From Prostheceraeus crozeri (lineage: Eukaryota; Platyhelminthes; Polycladida; Euryleptidae): DNA of 64,000 bases. Each line of letters starts with the position of its first letter. Positions within the stretch are counted from its first letter, which is position 1. Of the stretch, positions 24,111 through 35,676 are shown piece by piece. The DNA is taken from NCBI GenBank assembly GCA_907163375.1, contig CAJQUW010011295.1, forward strand, positions 62,001 to 126,000. The letters run 5' to 3'. The position numbers were made by a program, and so were the translations under genes. The notes beneath the pieces are model-generated. The model had not been told where the DNA came from. It saw only the letters and a list, made by a program, of their open reading frames with translations, and ran no database searches.

Positions 24111-24695
24111 CTTGCCTTCGTGTATTCGTGTATTTGCATTTTCTTTCATGCTTTGGATAATTGATAAATATCGTTTCCTAAAAACTGAATAGTTTTCTCA
24201 TATAAGACTTGTTTTGTATTAATGATTTCATCAGTTGCAGTACCGTTGGTGAGGCTGTTCCCCCCACCATGTGATTACCACGTGAAATGTGAAATCACAT
24301 CCCCAGCTGGGCGCACCTGCATCGTGCTCATGACATGCACACACGTGATTTCATACCTGCACGCCCGCAATTCCTCAGGGCTACTTCCGATGTAAAAGTC
24401 TTTACTTCGTGCAAATCACGTGTGCATGTATTAGGTTCTTATCATTGATGGTGTCTCATGATGTCGCTTGGAAGTCAGGGTCTACGTTTCTTTTCATTTT
24501 CAGCCACCAACTTTCTGTAGGAGGTGATTTTTCTGAGCATCTTCAATGGTTCTCCCAAAATTTCTCGCCTGTTATCTTTAAATCATCAAGCTGGTCGCAG
24601 CCTAAGGGTATCCCCTTGCTAATTACCATTTGTGTTATATTACTCGCATGATCATCACCTGTCATGATTTCATGGTTCATTACATTTAAGGAGTA

Positions 24696-24967
24696 GTTGT
24701 GCTTCGATATTTAGCAACTCTAGAATCCGCGCTTAGAGAAAGTGACATGCCACACGGCATAAATGTCAATGGCGAACTTTTGCAATATCTTCTCTTCGCT
24801 AACAAGACAGCTCTATTCCTGCATTCCCCCAAAGAACTAGAGGTGATGGTTAACAAGCTCAACAAAGCCACCTACAAAATTGGCCTCAAGATCCACCGAA
24901 CGAAAACACAATGGATGAGGAATAATGTAGTAACTCCGGATTCTATCAAGAAAGAAAATGAGGAATG
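24696..24967 (+). pseudogene. RTE-type reverse transcriptase fragment with lost active site
   Basis: The frame contains HGINVNGELLQYLLFANK, SPKELEVMVNKLNKATYKIG and LKIHRTKTQ. These are the RT palm and thumb blocks of RTE-like LINEs, normally GIxxNGExLxxLRFADDxxLF...ELNxASxKVGLKMNxxKTKxM. The catalytic FADD reads FANK here, so both active-site aspartates are lost. The fragment ends exactly where copy B of the 800 bp element begins. Confidence 0.7.
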
Positions 24968-25690
24968 CAGGTGGTATTGTCACTAAATGTGAGATATGCA
25001 AATTATTGCAGTTTTGCAGAAATTACAACGGAATTGACTGATCATTATAGCAAAGCAGAATGAAATGATATCATTTTACAGATTGTCCGTGTCATGACAG
25101 CCTTGGTGAGGTAATGTTTGTTAAATTAGCAATTCGATGGGTTCCTATTACTTTCATGCTCAACCTCAAGAGTATTTTATTAAACGTGATCATCTCAGGC
25201 AACCTGCCACTGGCAGAGCAAAATAACAGAATCAAAGACAATGATTTCAATTAGCTTTGAAAGATATAAGGGTCCACATCACGATTCAGATTCTAGAAAT
25301 GAAACATGAATTTAGTGAATCATAAAATCATGCCGGCGAAAATTGAATTAAAAACTTGAAATTTCAGCCAAGAAAGCACGAATAATATCGTGACTTTTTC
25401 AAGAACACTTCCATTATAATACGGATCATGAAATTCCCTTGATAATCAGCTTAATTTCTTAGTTAGTATGCTTATTAGCAAATATTCATTCTCTTTGATA
25501 TCCAACTTGTTTCATACTACTTCCATAGGAAAATCATCTCGGTAGTATATAAATTGGCAAATTTTGACTTTTTTCGGAAGTGCTCAAATAATGTTTTTGA
25601 CCACGGGAACGTAATCTCCACAAAAAACTGAATCTTCTGATATGAAAAATTTCACTGTATACAGATACTTTCTTGAGTCGACACTCTACC
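24968..25690 (-). mobile_element. 800 bp TA-flanked element, copy B, one end missing
   Basis: Aligned to copy A in inverse orientation from CAGGTGGTATTGTCAC to the terminus CGACACTCTACC, followed by TA (25691-25692). About 70 bp of the other end, including its terminal repeat, is absent, and the RT relic abuts at that point. Bases beyond the terminus (TATATCCCTACT) match those flanking copy A, so the true terminal repeat may be longer than the 16 bp I count. Confidence 0.75.
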
Positions 25691-26043
25691 TATATATCCC
25701 TACTCTTTGAATACCGGTACTTGCATGTACATGTTGTGCACCAGTGTACAAAGCTTACGTTGTGCCAAAAATAAAATTCAAAACAATGCATCTTGCGTCA
25801 ACATTGTTCAGGGAACTATTGTTGGAATACGGATTCGCTAATATATAGTACGTACAGCTAAACGTGCCCTTGCACATTATCGGGTACTTTACACAATTAT
25901 CTTCTTTGAGTTATCTGACATGATTTGACCTTCTTGAATCACTTGTCTTACATAAATGCTTTAGACAATGGATAAAGTGAATTGTTGCCTAGCACATAGA
26001 GTGATCGAGTACGTAACTTTCACGTTTTCTACCTACTTAATAC

Positions 26044-26131
26044 GACCACTCCCGGAGTTGGAGTCCTATCGAAGGGAGTCCTACCAAACCCCGGAATCGG
26101 AGTCCCGTTAAAGTGACAAAACTCCTTTTTC
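26044..26131. repeat. hAT-like GGAGTC element, degraded fragment
   Basis: CCCGGAGTTGGAGTCCTATC, GGGAGTCCTACCA and AATCGGAGTCCC occur in tandem here, as in the end regions of the family at 4508, 14539 and 41640. Neither a terminus nor a body is present. Confidence 0.5.
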
Positions 26132-26859
26132 CTTCACGCTGAAAGTCTTCAAGTTTTTAGAAGTTCAGCGTATCTGATTATCGTTGGCTTGACTTTGTCA
26201 TAGAGTACTTACTCTATGCTTTGTGGTCTTAAATCAATCAAGCAGATTGTTGAAGAAAACGGGAAGTCCTTATAATTTGGCATTTTCACGCTTTCCTTCA
26301 ATATGGTAGGGTGTTAAATTATCATAGTATTCAGAACGAATTGACTCAGACACACCCTACTTTGTAAAACTTTTGTAAAAGACGTATTTTCACCTCAGAC
26401 ACACCTCAGGGATAGTTAATTCCATATGGTTAATTCCCATTTGACTTTTTGCATGATAAAGCAACATCCATACAAGAAAGCAAATGAGCGCGTTAGAAAA
26501 CAACATTATATACTTTCCCTAATCCTTGCTAAACATTGATTGAGCTTCTCATTTGTCTTTTGTGTTTGCCAAGTGTCTGTTCTTGTTCCGGTTCTTTAAT
26601 AAATCATCAAGTAATCGCGATATTATTTTTGCGATCAATTAAACACTCTCAGTTTGACAACGAAGTGTCAACGAGTGAAGCTTTTTCAAAAGGGGGAATG
26701 AAAAACAAGGAAATTATGACTTAGCCTGCAATAAAGCCACCAAATTCATTCTGATGAAATCAAAAGCTTGCGTCTTGTGCATTGGATTTCGTCCACTCTC
26801 ATACACTATTGTTATCACTATCACTCTTATTCACTATTATTCTCTATTTATATACAATA

Positions 26860-27048
26860 GAAAATCTGAAATCGACAACAAAGGTCTGTTGAAATTCATT
26901 GAATATCTAAAGAGAACGACAGTTATTAAGTCAATGCAAGACACCATCACTCTTGATTCCCCAACCGCACTCGCCTGACCTACGACTCGAACCGAAGTCC
27001 GCGGTGGAAACGAGCTCGACCTTCTTCACTAGGCCACGCTGACGGTTC
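26860..27048 (-). repeat. tRNA-derived SINE
   Basis: On the minus strand GTGGCCTAGTGAAGAAGG (A-box-like) precedes GGTTCGAGTC (B box) by about 40 bp, and then a body. The body contains a stretch (26900-26935, complement of ATCTAAAGAGAACGACAG) that recurs at 31992-32063 next to no tRNA head. That recurrence supports a dispersed SINE family rather than a single tRNA gene. The head does not fold into a clean cloverleaf. Confidence 0.6.
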
Positions 27049-27049
27049 A

Positions 27050-29150
27050 AAAGGAATGCGAGTGAAGGCAGAAGTCATCTATAAGTGATATCGACAGTAT
27101 ATTGTCCTATTATTATTGACAGAACGCTACCAGCGTTCCTATTGTATAGCGAGACAGCATATCACCATGTCATACAACTACGTCACACTGTAGATTGACA
27201 ACAATGGTCTGACTTGAGTGACATGACATCATCAATAGATCTGCAAGAAAACCCCTATTTATAGTAAATAGCAAAGAAGGGGAGAAAGTTCTTACTTAGA
27301 TCACTCTAGAGGAATGAAGAAAGAGCTCTAAGGAGGACATTGTTTTCCTGAACTTTGGTCTGTACATTCTCTGAAAATGTGAATCCAAACACACTAGTTA
27401 GCTAAGAATGCTATCCAAATTGCAATACAACGAATCCAATTGACAATAACTATCTGCATTGATGAATTGGGTGACTATCTTTGGGTGTTTTGAACTCTCT
27501 TCTCTTTCACAGTCTCTTTCTTCTCTCTCTCTCCTTCTCTCTCCGTCCTTCATAGAAACCCACTTATGATAGACGTCTTCCCTCGGCAGGTGCGCATTGC
27601 AGACAAACCATTATTCATGCGTGATTCAGACGCTTTTTTAAAGGTGGATTCGAGTTAATAGACCTGTACGGACAGTAGCGAGTGTGGCTTTTTTGTCTCA
27701 AACTCTCAAAGTGTTCCATCTTTTGAAAATATGACTGTTCATATTGTCACGTCAATTGTTCACATGCTTGCTTGCACATGTGAATTGCTATACTTTGTTT
27801 GTGAAGTCGAACATTCTCTGAGCTTTCTAACATAATCATGATGACTTCCCTTGTACATGTCCTAGAACTGAACAGACAAACGTTGTCAGCATACGAGTTG
27901 AAGATCAATAGTCTACACTTGAAACATTTTCAAGAAAGTAGTAATTTTCCTTAAAACAAAAATCTTTGTTCTTAATGTTGTTGGAAATACATGTATAGAT
28001 AGAACTCAACATCAATCGATTTTGTCTCATTGATGATAGTCAGATTTCAAACAACAAAAAATGAATATTATTTCCCAATTGTAGCAATGCAGGCCTACTA
28101 TTTATTTGACTTTACTCTGTCTTCATAATAAGCAGACGAAAGAAGCAATTATCTTTTGCAAAAATGCACTGATGATGAACTGAAGCTCATGCTTGTTGCA
28201 ATTACGAGTATCAATGCAATACAGGAAGTCAACTTCTGTATGTAGACTCTAAACTTTTACTTAATTGAGTTGTTGTCATGCACAGCGCCAGTGTTGCAGA
28301 GATAATGTTGCAAATGATGATTCACATGACTTGTTGAAACATTATTTTTTCAAAAAAATGAAATGTGATATTAGATGTGCATATGAAAGCTGATAAGCAG
28401 CATATTCGCAGCTTTCATGATTGTCTCTTGGCAGAGTTAGATGGAGTTGACAGTCATTATTTGCATATTTATCCTTTCGATTTTTCGATTTTGCTTTTGA
28501 TCGGAATCTCGATCTCATGTGGGATTTGGAAGTACTAGATGGCCATGTAGCCTATTGCATCGCACTGAATGTCTGGACCAAAGTGTACCTGGACGGACAT
28601 GCACTAAATCGAATAGATTTCATTATATTCTCTCATGTACTGCTTCTACTTCAAAATTTTATTGCTATTTAGTCATTCGAAGAAGGAAAGCGAAATATCG
28701 GAGATAAAAACTCGTCTCACTCATGAGAAGTTGTAGACAATTGTTTTCTTATATTCAAATGCACATGCGGGTTACAAGCAGCTAATAATTTGAACAATCA
28801 AGCAACTACATGAAAAATTCATTTATGATGAATTTTAGACGCATTGGCAAAAAATACAAAGTTAATATAAAATGAGAATAGTGGATCATTAAATACTTGA
28901 TTGCTAGATTGCAACAATATTGTGTTAAATGTTAATAGAATATAGAGCACGCTTGTACTCAAAAGCACATTAGGCGAGTGTCTTTCTTTCATGTGCTCAA
29001 GCTCTTGATAGTCCCACTCTTATTCCCTTTTTGCTGACTGCACCAGAGTGGATCTGTCTTACAAGTCTCAGATTTGACTCAGCCGAGATTTGAACACTGG
29101 TATGACGAACGTATAGCGAATGTCGTTGAAGTTAGCACCAACTTTTTGAA
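27050..29150. other. Intergenic, CT-rich patch, no supported gene
   Basis: A CT-rich tract occurs at about 27486-27550. I see no exon or transposon protein. Confidence 0.35.
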
Positions 29151-29152
29151 TA

Positions 29153-29545
29153 GAGTTTGTACAGAATAGAATACCACATATACAGGTACTATTAATGACG
29201 CAGAGTTTGTACAGACAAAAAATTTTCAAAAATTCGAACTCCTTCATCTTCAAAATTCAAATTTAAATTCGAAAAATTGGTTCAAGTATTGATGCTACCT
29301 ATTTAGTGAGTTTGTAAAGCATTCCGATGGAAAAATTCTGATAAAAGAACAAGAAACTGAGTTTGTACAGCAACTTCCAGCACCTTCCCTACACGAACAA
29401 CCGGTAAAAACCGCCAAAAACCGACTTTTTCAAAAAAAAAATGATAAGATTTTCCAGAAAAGTACTTGGTGCTATAAGGAAAATGAGTTTGTGCAGTGCT
29501 CTAACCGGTGGAAGAGTGTTCTACTAATAGAGTCTGAGTTTGAAC
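29153..29545 (+). repeat. Degenerate higher-order repeat of a GAGTTTGTACAG word
   Basis: GAGTTTGTACAG or near variants start at 29153, 29203, 29308, 29359, 29485 and 29536. The spacings alternate: 50, 105, 51, 126 and 51. They thus form three pairs with a constant ~51 bp gap inside each pair. The second and third pairs are each followed by a CCGGTAAAAA word. This looks like a decayed tandem array of a ~155-177 bp unit. Confidence 0.6.
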
Positions 29546-31991
29546 ACACACTTCTCCAACACTCCAACACTCCTACCACCGGTAAAAAAATTGTCTAGTT
29601 CTTTAATATTATCAATGTCAATTAACAATATTATTGCAATATTATAAATATATTATTAATAATAGTATTATTATTAATGTTAAATACCTGCTGGTGAAAA
29701 CGTAGTTCCAAGATTATATCATATTCTCCTTGCATGTTAATTTCTCTCAGAAAAATTTTGCTGCTCAAGTGTTGGAGTACTGGGGAGCCATATTCAAATG
29801 GCTGGCATTTCAAAAATTCAAATCTTCTAGTTAACTACTTCTATTTAAAGATATCTTCATGAATAATGAATTTGAGTTCTGCATCATTGTAAAGGTTTCT
29901 AATCAATCGTCCTGAATTTAATGACAAGCTAGAAGTGGAAGACAGGGATGACTTTCCCTGTAACAGAATGTCATTTTATTAGCTCTTTTCCTTGCTGATT
30001 TGTTTTTTTGCTTGACCAATCACAAAGGAACTAAAGGAACAGACATTGACGTGCACATTGAAACAGTATCATACCGTGTGCACACTTCTGTGACTGACAG
30101 AGGAAGGCATCTCTCTATGCACTTTGTAGAGATTCACGATGTTCATATTTATCTGAAAGTGTACACTTATTTTTACAAGTGCGTTTAGCCTTAGCCACAG
30201 AGATAAATTGCGCTGCCTGCGTGTTTGGGTCTAGAGATGACTTTTCTGATACTGATGGTAACGGCCAGAACTAGTATCGAGGGGCAAGAAGATCCATTTT
30301 CCATTGAACGTAATGCAAATTCAGGCCTGAATTCTGACGAACCACATTAAAGGTACACAGTCAGTAAATTTAGATCGTGAAGAGTAGAACGATGTGAATA
30401 ATATTTCTATTTGAATACTATATCACGGAGGAAAATTGAGTTAAAGATACCTTTTACTTCACAGGCCTGTTTGCAATCTGACCGTAGAGGTTGGTGGGTT
30501 CTCTGATAACACCTACGTCAGCGATGCGCGCGCTTGGCCAATCATGCAAGCCAAAGAGAGACGAATATCTATGTCAATCTCTAGCGCTAGCTGCCACTAC
30601 ATGCAATTGTTGGGATAGGATTATGTCCACTCTAGACTAATCCAAATGTAAGTGAATCAATTTCTATGGACTTAGCACAAGAATCTGCCATTATTGCGTG
30701 TTTCATTAATTTGACTCTTCCAAAATCACTATAAAAACAACAGGTTTCCAATAAATCCCACTACTCTTCAAAAATCGCTCTACGCAATTAAGAACCGTTA
30801 AAAATATCAACTAAAATGAATTTTCAGAGATCCGAAAATATATTTACCGTTTATGTGCTTTTAGACTATTTGACATCATCATATTTATCAGTTATTAGCG
30901 CATAATGTTTCTGTGAGGCCCTTCTATGAAGATTGACGGTTATTTAGGCGGTGTACAGTTTACAGTGTAACTTAAACAAAAGCGCCAATTCGGATATCTA
31001 TGACCACATCTCATATCATGCTCGTATTAAGAGTTACTCAAGATTACAGTGTTGGCTAGCCAAGATTTCATGTTACTAGAAGATGAGATGCAGCAAAGAT
31101 TGAGACAAGTTTTCTGCATCATTAGAAAAAAGCATTTGTAAAGATTTCAGAAAGCTGAAGCATTGTAAAACAAAATCTTTTACATGGGCCTACATTTTGC
31201 ATGAATATGTGAGGGAGTTGATAAATGAGATTTCAACTCTTACACCTGATCATGTTAACTGTGGTCTTTATTATTTGTTAGCCTATTTCCGGCCTGACAT
31301 AAAATTTTTATCGCAGCCTATTCGCAAATACAGGATAATTTTTCCATTAACTATATAGTATTCTGTTTTTGACTTTCTGCTGCGAAGCACAAGCCAATTT
31401 AGGAGATGCAACTAGGGTTCAAGAAAACATTGCTTGTTTTATAACACGGTTTTAAAGGATGCTTTTTGTTTTTCCGTTGCTATTTTTGAGATTTTTCTAT
31501 TATAGTGGTCTCTTAATGCATTTGATCTATCTTTCGATCATAGAAACGAATGATTGAAGTTTAGATATCATTGCAATCTTAGTATCAACTGTTTGTGTTT
31601 TTATTGGTACTTGTGATCATTTCATGGGGAGTGAATGTACTTAATGTAAGCTGTGTTGCATTTTCGTCACATAAAATTAATTGAAATTTTTCTTTTGATA
31701 TTAATATTCATTAGTCCCAATTCCTAGACTCATGCGAGGGTAGCTCCCTCGTGCGAGCATAACAATTAACAACAAAACGCAGCTTGGTGGATTAGTAGAA
31801 GACTGAACGGGGTTAGGTTTCAGTAGGTAGCCTAGACTGAAGAAGTCTTTCAGTCCTGCCTGTCAAGCAAATATCAGTCGTTGAGATGTACATGTAATCA
31901 TGCTTCAATCTGCAATAAACCGATACTTTTAATGAAGTCATCGACTTGAGTAGTTCAAGTGTAAATTGATAACAAAGGTAGTGAATTGAAT
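29546..31991. other. Intergenic; GC-richer patch, no supported gene
   Basis: A moderately GC-rich patch at about 30520-30620 contains GCGATGCGCGCGCTTGGCC and a CCAAT word. It could be a promoter-like or repeat remnant, but no gene follows it. The rest is AT-rich. Confidence 0.3.
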
Positions 31992-32063
31992 ATCTAAAAA
32001 GAATTACAACTATTAAGTGTCGAATGACTTTTATTGACTTAATAGTTGTCATTCTCTTTAGAT
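31992..32063. repeat. 27 bp inverted repeat made of SINE-body sequence
   Basis: ATCTAAAAAGAATTACAACT..AAGT (31992-32018) is complementary, with about three mismatches, to 32037-32063. Both arms resemble the SINE body at about 26904-26935. The word TAGTTCAAGTGTAA flanks both sides in the same orientation (about 31950 and 32063). Confidence 0.6.
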
Positions 32064-32223
32064 AGTTCAAGTGTAATGGTCCAGCTTCACAATTTTTGGC
32101 TGACAGAGACAGTTGACAACCACAGAGATCGAGATATGGATATCCTACGTCAGGGCAAGGTAATAACGCCGAATGCCACTCTTGAAGAAGTTTCAGGTAA
32201 TACATCAGAAGTGGGATTACTAT

Positions 32224-32487
32224 CTAATGATTCAATACCTCCGGCTTTCACGAGGTCGAAATGATATTTCAATGCGCCTTGCTCTTGGCACCACCATGAA
32301 AAATGGCTTGCCGGCTGGGAATTAAACCCAGTCTTCGAACTGCTAACGCGGCATGAAAATCACCAAGACCACCGAAGCACACCCTCCATGACCGTGTCAA
32401 GAGCAAGTAGAACTTTCAGCGCGCATTAAGCCGGAGGCATTGAATCATTAGATCAATTGTCCGAGGTCGCCTGGAAGCGGTTGCTAT
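32224..32487. mobile_element. SINE-like foldback insertion with 12 bp target duplication
   Basis: The 12 bp word TGGGATTACTAT occurs perfectly on both sides (32212-32223 and 32488-32499), as expected of a LINE-mobilised insertion. Just inside, the 26 bp starting ATCTAATGATTCAAT (32222-32247) recurs inverted at 32428-32453 with one mismatch. The minus strand of the interior has a tRNA-like region ending GGGTTTAATTCCC, a possible B box. The combination of a LINE-type duplication and inverted ends is unusual. Confidence 0.6.
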
Positions 32488-32499
32488 TGGGATTACTAT

Positions 32500-33222
32500 G
32501 GTCTACATATGTTTGTTTAGGGGCATATGAGGACGTGGATAGCAACTTAACATACCTTAAATTTATAAAATTTTCTAAAAGAAACCTGAGCATGAATGAA
32601 GTGTGATACGTGTAGATCGACCGAAGAGATGCTAAATCGTATGAAAATAAATGCAACTCCTTGATGCGGCATGTTTAGTTTCTGTGCATCAGAATTGCAG
32701 CTCTGGGTTCTTTTTATTATGTCCATGAAAACCACCAATGACTGTGAGCTCCTTCAATAGGCTGGATATTTTAAAAAACGTCACAAAATTCTATCATTTA
32801 AAAAGCATTAAAAACAGAAAAAACACAGATGAACATCATGTTCTTTTGTTTTAAAACATTTAGTTTCTAACCCTAGAAGCAACCGATTGAGTCACGACGT
32901 CTGGGAGAACTTTTTCATTCTGCTTTTTAGATATTCTCAAAATAGCAAACATTTAAAAAAGATATTGGAATCACTGGATCCAAAATTCTCGTTGCTTGAT
33001 TTTCTGATTAATTATGCACAAAAAATCACTCATGATCATCCTCGAGTATAGAATACAACAATTACGAAGATCAGTAGAAAAGATCAACATCAAGAAGGAA
33101 AAGAACAACAGAAGTTAAACGAAAGGTATCAGTCAGGTCTTGTAGACCTCGAAATCAAGAATAACAAAACAAAAAAAAATATATATATATATAGTATAAA
33201 AGAATTATCAGAAATGGATCAA
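32500..33222. other. Intergenic, no supported gene
   Basis: AT-rich with a short (TA)n run at about 33179-33193. No coding or transposon similarity recognised. Confidence 0.35.
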
Positions 33223-33800
33223 AATAAGAAGGAAAATAACTCCCGTAAGTCGTCAAGGAAAAACTTTGAATCTTGAAAGCCCGACCGGTTTCACTTGGTC
33301 ATCCAAGCTTCTCAAGGGCTAATGTTTATTATGAATATCATAACTTAATTTAAATGATCATAAAATAAGCTACACATACATAGTAAGCGAATTACGCAAA
33401 TGTCATGGATGAAAATAAGAATTCACAGACATCGTACAGGGGGAAGAGTGCAGGCGGATATCATTGATCAATTTTGATTAAGTGAAGGTCTAAAAACACT
33501 AATGCACCATTTTTCTTTGCTCTCCCTATACGATCGATCACAATTTGGGGGTAACTTCAAAACCGGGATTATGCTGAAAGGAGGGTCACTTTTTGAGCAT
33601 GAGGATGTGTTTGCTCACAAATAAAGATCGATAGTCCTTGTCCTTAACTTGTTGTCTGTGCACTGGCGTCCTTGATCTTAAAGTGTCTCCCGTTTGCCCC
33701 ACATAAAGAGCTTGAGAAGCTTGGATGACCAAGTGAAACCGGTCGGGCTTTCAAGATTCAAAGTTTTTCCTTGACGACTTACGGGAGTTATTTTCCTTCT

Positions 33801-33805
<5 letters not shown>
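33223..33805. repeat. About 95 bp inverted repeats around a Penelope remnant
   Basis: Left arm 33223-33312 and right arm 33710-33805 are complementary, with matching blocks AAGAAGGAAAATAACTCCCG, GTCGTCAAGGAAAAACTTTG and GCCCGACCGGTTTCACTTGG. Both arms border TA microsatellite sequence. The right arm reads on into the GIY-YIG segment at 33500-33712. The left arm looks like an inverted partial copy of the same element. Confidence 0.75.
33500..33712 (-). pseudogene. Penelope-like GIY-YIG endonuclease fragment
   Basis: Minus-strand reading gives ALYVGQTGDTLRSR, then VHRQQVKDKDYRSLFVSKHI, and further on FEVTPK after stops. YxGxTGxxLxxR...HRxQ followed by a SxHI block is the GIY-YIG endonuclease signature at the C-terminus of Penelope-like elements. 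It is distinct from the copies at 40317 and 52470, so at least three PLE lineages or degrees of decay are present in the window. Confidence 0.65.

Positions 33806-33890
<85 letters not shown>
33801..33890. repeat. (TA)n microsatellite
   Basis: About 90 bp of almost uninterrupted TA. It ends exactly at the terminus of the mariner-like element, and TATATATATATA resumes on the other side (35677-35690), so the element inserted into this array. Confidence 0.95.
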
Positions 33891-33893
<3 letters not shown>

Positions 33894-35676
33894 GGTGATT
33901 CCGATCTTCCCGTCACTTTTCAAGTAAGGACTACAGCTGTATCACATGTCTGGTTGTAGTGATGGTTCATGATTTATATACTACGTTTCATGGCCTTTCA
34001 AATCGTATATTATTTATTTTCTTGTGATCTGCATTTCTGCTGATACGAGCAATTGAAATTGTTTACCCATATTACAACTTTTTAAATCAATATCTATGAC
34101 AGGAACATCGCAACAATCAATATCATCATCCGCATTCAGCATAGATATCTAATAATTGCTTGCTTTGAGCGACACCATGCAAAGTTAATTGAGATTGACT
34201 TTTCAGTGTAGACGGTATTAAACTGGCTGAAATTTATTTACTATCAACACTTGACAGCAATGAACTATCCTGGCTTCACGAAAGAAGAAATTTCGACGGC
34301 CGTGGCCTATAACCATCTCTTCATATCGACGATCAAGGTGACGATTTCGTGTAGATTTTAAGAAAGAAGCTCCACCACGCACAACCTTAATTGGGTGGGC
34401 AAAGCGTTTTAAAACCTCGCTATCTCTCACCGAATATGCAAGAATCGGTGACCATTCAGATCGACGGCTTTCCGACGACAAACGAGACGAAATAGTCGAG
34501 GCCTATGGTGATGATCCAACACTTTCGCAACGAAAGGCAGCTCAGCTCTGTAGCGTTTCACAATCGTCGGTGAGCAGAGTGTTGAAAGATGAAGGTTTGA
34601 GAGCTTGGAAGTTTACCCGCGTGCAAGAGATCTCGGACGACGATAAAGTTCAAAGACACCAGTTTTCTAACCTTATCCTTCAACATCAACAGCACGACAG
34701 TAATTTCGTTGGAAATATCGTTTTCTCCGATGAAGCAACGTTTCACTTGAATGGATCTGTGAACCTTCACAACGCCTTCATCTACGCGGAAGAAAATCCT
34801 CACGCTGTTATCGTGAAACCATTAAAGTCTGCTTCCATCACTTGCTGGGCAATGATATCACCACACCACGGCATCACTTACCATGTGCAAAAAAAGAAAC
34901 AATGAATGGACAGCGCTACCAGTCTATCCTTGAAGACAAAGTTGTGCCGCTACGAAGTGATAGACGAAATCGACGTCAATTTTATCAGCAGGATGGTGCA
35001 CCTGCACATTATGCCAATTCTGTTCGTTGTCTGCTGAACGTCAAGCTGAAGAACCGATGGATTGGTCGTGGTGGGCCGATACACTGGCCACCAAGAAGCC
35101 CTGATGTATCAGTAAACGATTTCTGGCTTTGGGCTATATTCGTGACAAACTATACAGAGATCCACGTCCTCGTACTCTTGAAGCTTTACAAGAAAGACTT
35201 ACGAGCTAACTCGATAGCGTGGAGGTCGAGATGATGCGATCTTCGTACAGGTCATTCTTGCGCCGATGCGAGTTGTGCTCTGAGAATGGTGGTGGTCACT
35301 TTGAACAGTTCTTTTGAGTTAATTTTGCGTTACTGCATACCTGTCACTTATAATAAAGTTTTTTTTGGATATGAAATGTTTTTCGAAATCAAATGAAAAA
35401 AAATAACTTAAATAGTAAAATAAAATAAATAAATAGTAGACTAGGAATGTAAAAAATTAAAAAAAATACTTAAAATTGATTTAAAAAAATTGTTATGTGG
35501 GTAAACAATTTCAATTGCTCGTATCAGCAGAAATGCAGATCACAAGAAAATAAATAATATACGATTTGAAAGGCCATGAAGCGTAGTATATAAATCATGA
35601 ACCATCACTACAACCAGACATGTGATACAGCTGTAGTCCTTACTTGAAAAGTGACGGGAAGATCGGAATCACCCTG
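33891..35676 (+). mobile_element. Tc1/mariner-superfamily element with 182 bp inverted ends
   Basis: The termini CAGGGTGATTCCGATCTTCC and its complement are flanked by TA repeats. The inverted repeats run 33891-34072 and 35495-35676 with few mismatches. They enclose a transposase frame at 34261-35317 with a polyadenylation-like AATAAA just after it. The total length is 1786 bp, normal for a near-complete element of this group. Arm similarity appears high, so the insertion may be fairly young. Confidence 0.9.
34261..35317 (+). pseudogene. Mariner-like transposase with frameshifts
   Basis: The start is the ATG at 34261 (MNYPGFTKEEISTAV). One frameshift near 34340 leads into the helix-turn-helix half (TLIGWAKRFKTSLS, then RKAAQLCSVSQSSVSRVLK). 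The first catalytic Asp is in NIVFSDEATF. A second frameshift near 34890 leads to QQDGAPAHYANSVR and WPPRSPDVSVNDFWLW, with 36 residues between these Asp residues by my count. A third shift near 35150 restores the natural end SFLRRCELCSENGGGHFEQF. All three catalytic positions are present, but the frame is broken at least three times. The layout matches the transposase at 8403-9206, yet the nucleotide sequences differ. Confidence 0.8.

Noticed and set aside
26980-27048. A tRNA gene on the minus strand
   Set aside because: A and B boxes are present, but the arms do not pair into a cloverleaf and the body recurs elsewhere, so it is a SINE.
33678-33959. Tyr/Ile-repeat open frames
   Set aside because: They are translations of the TA microsatellite.
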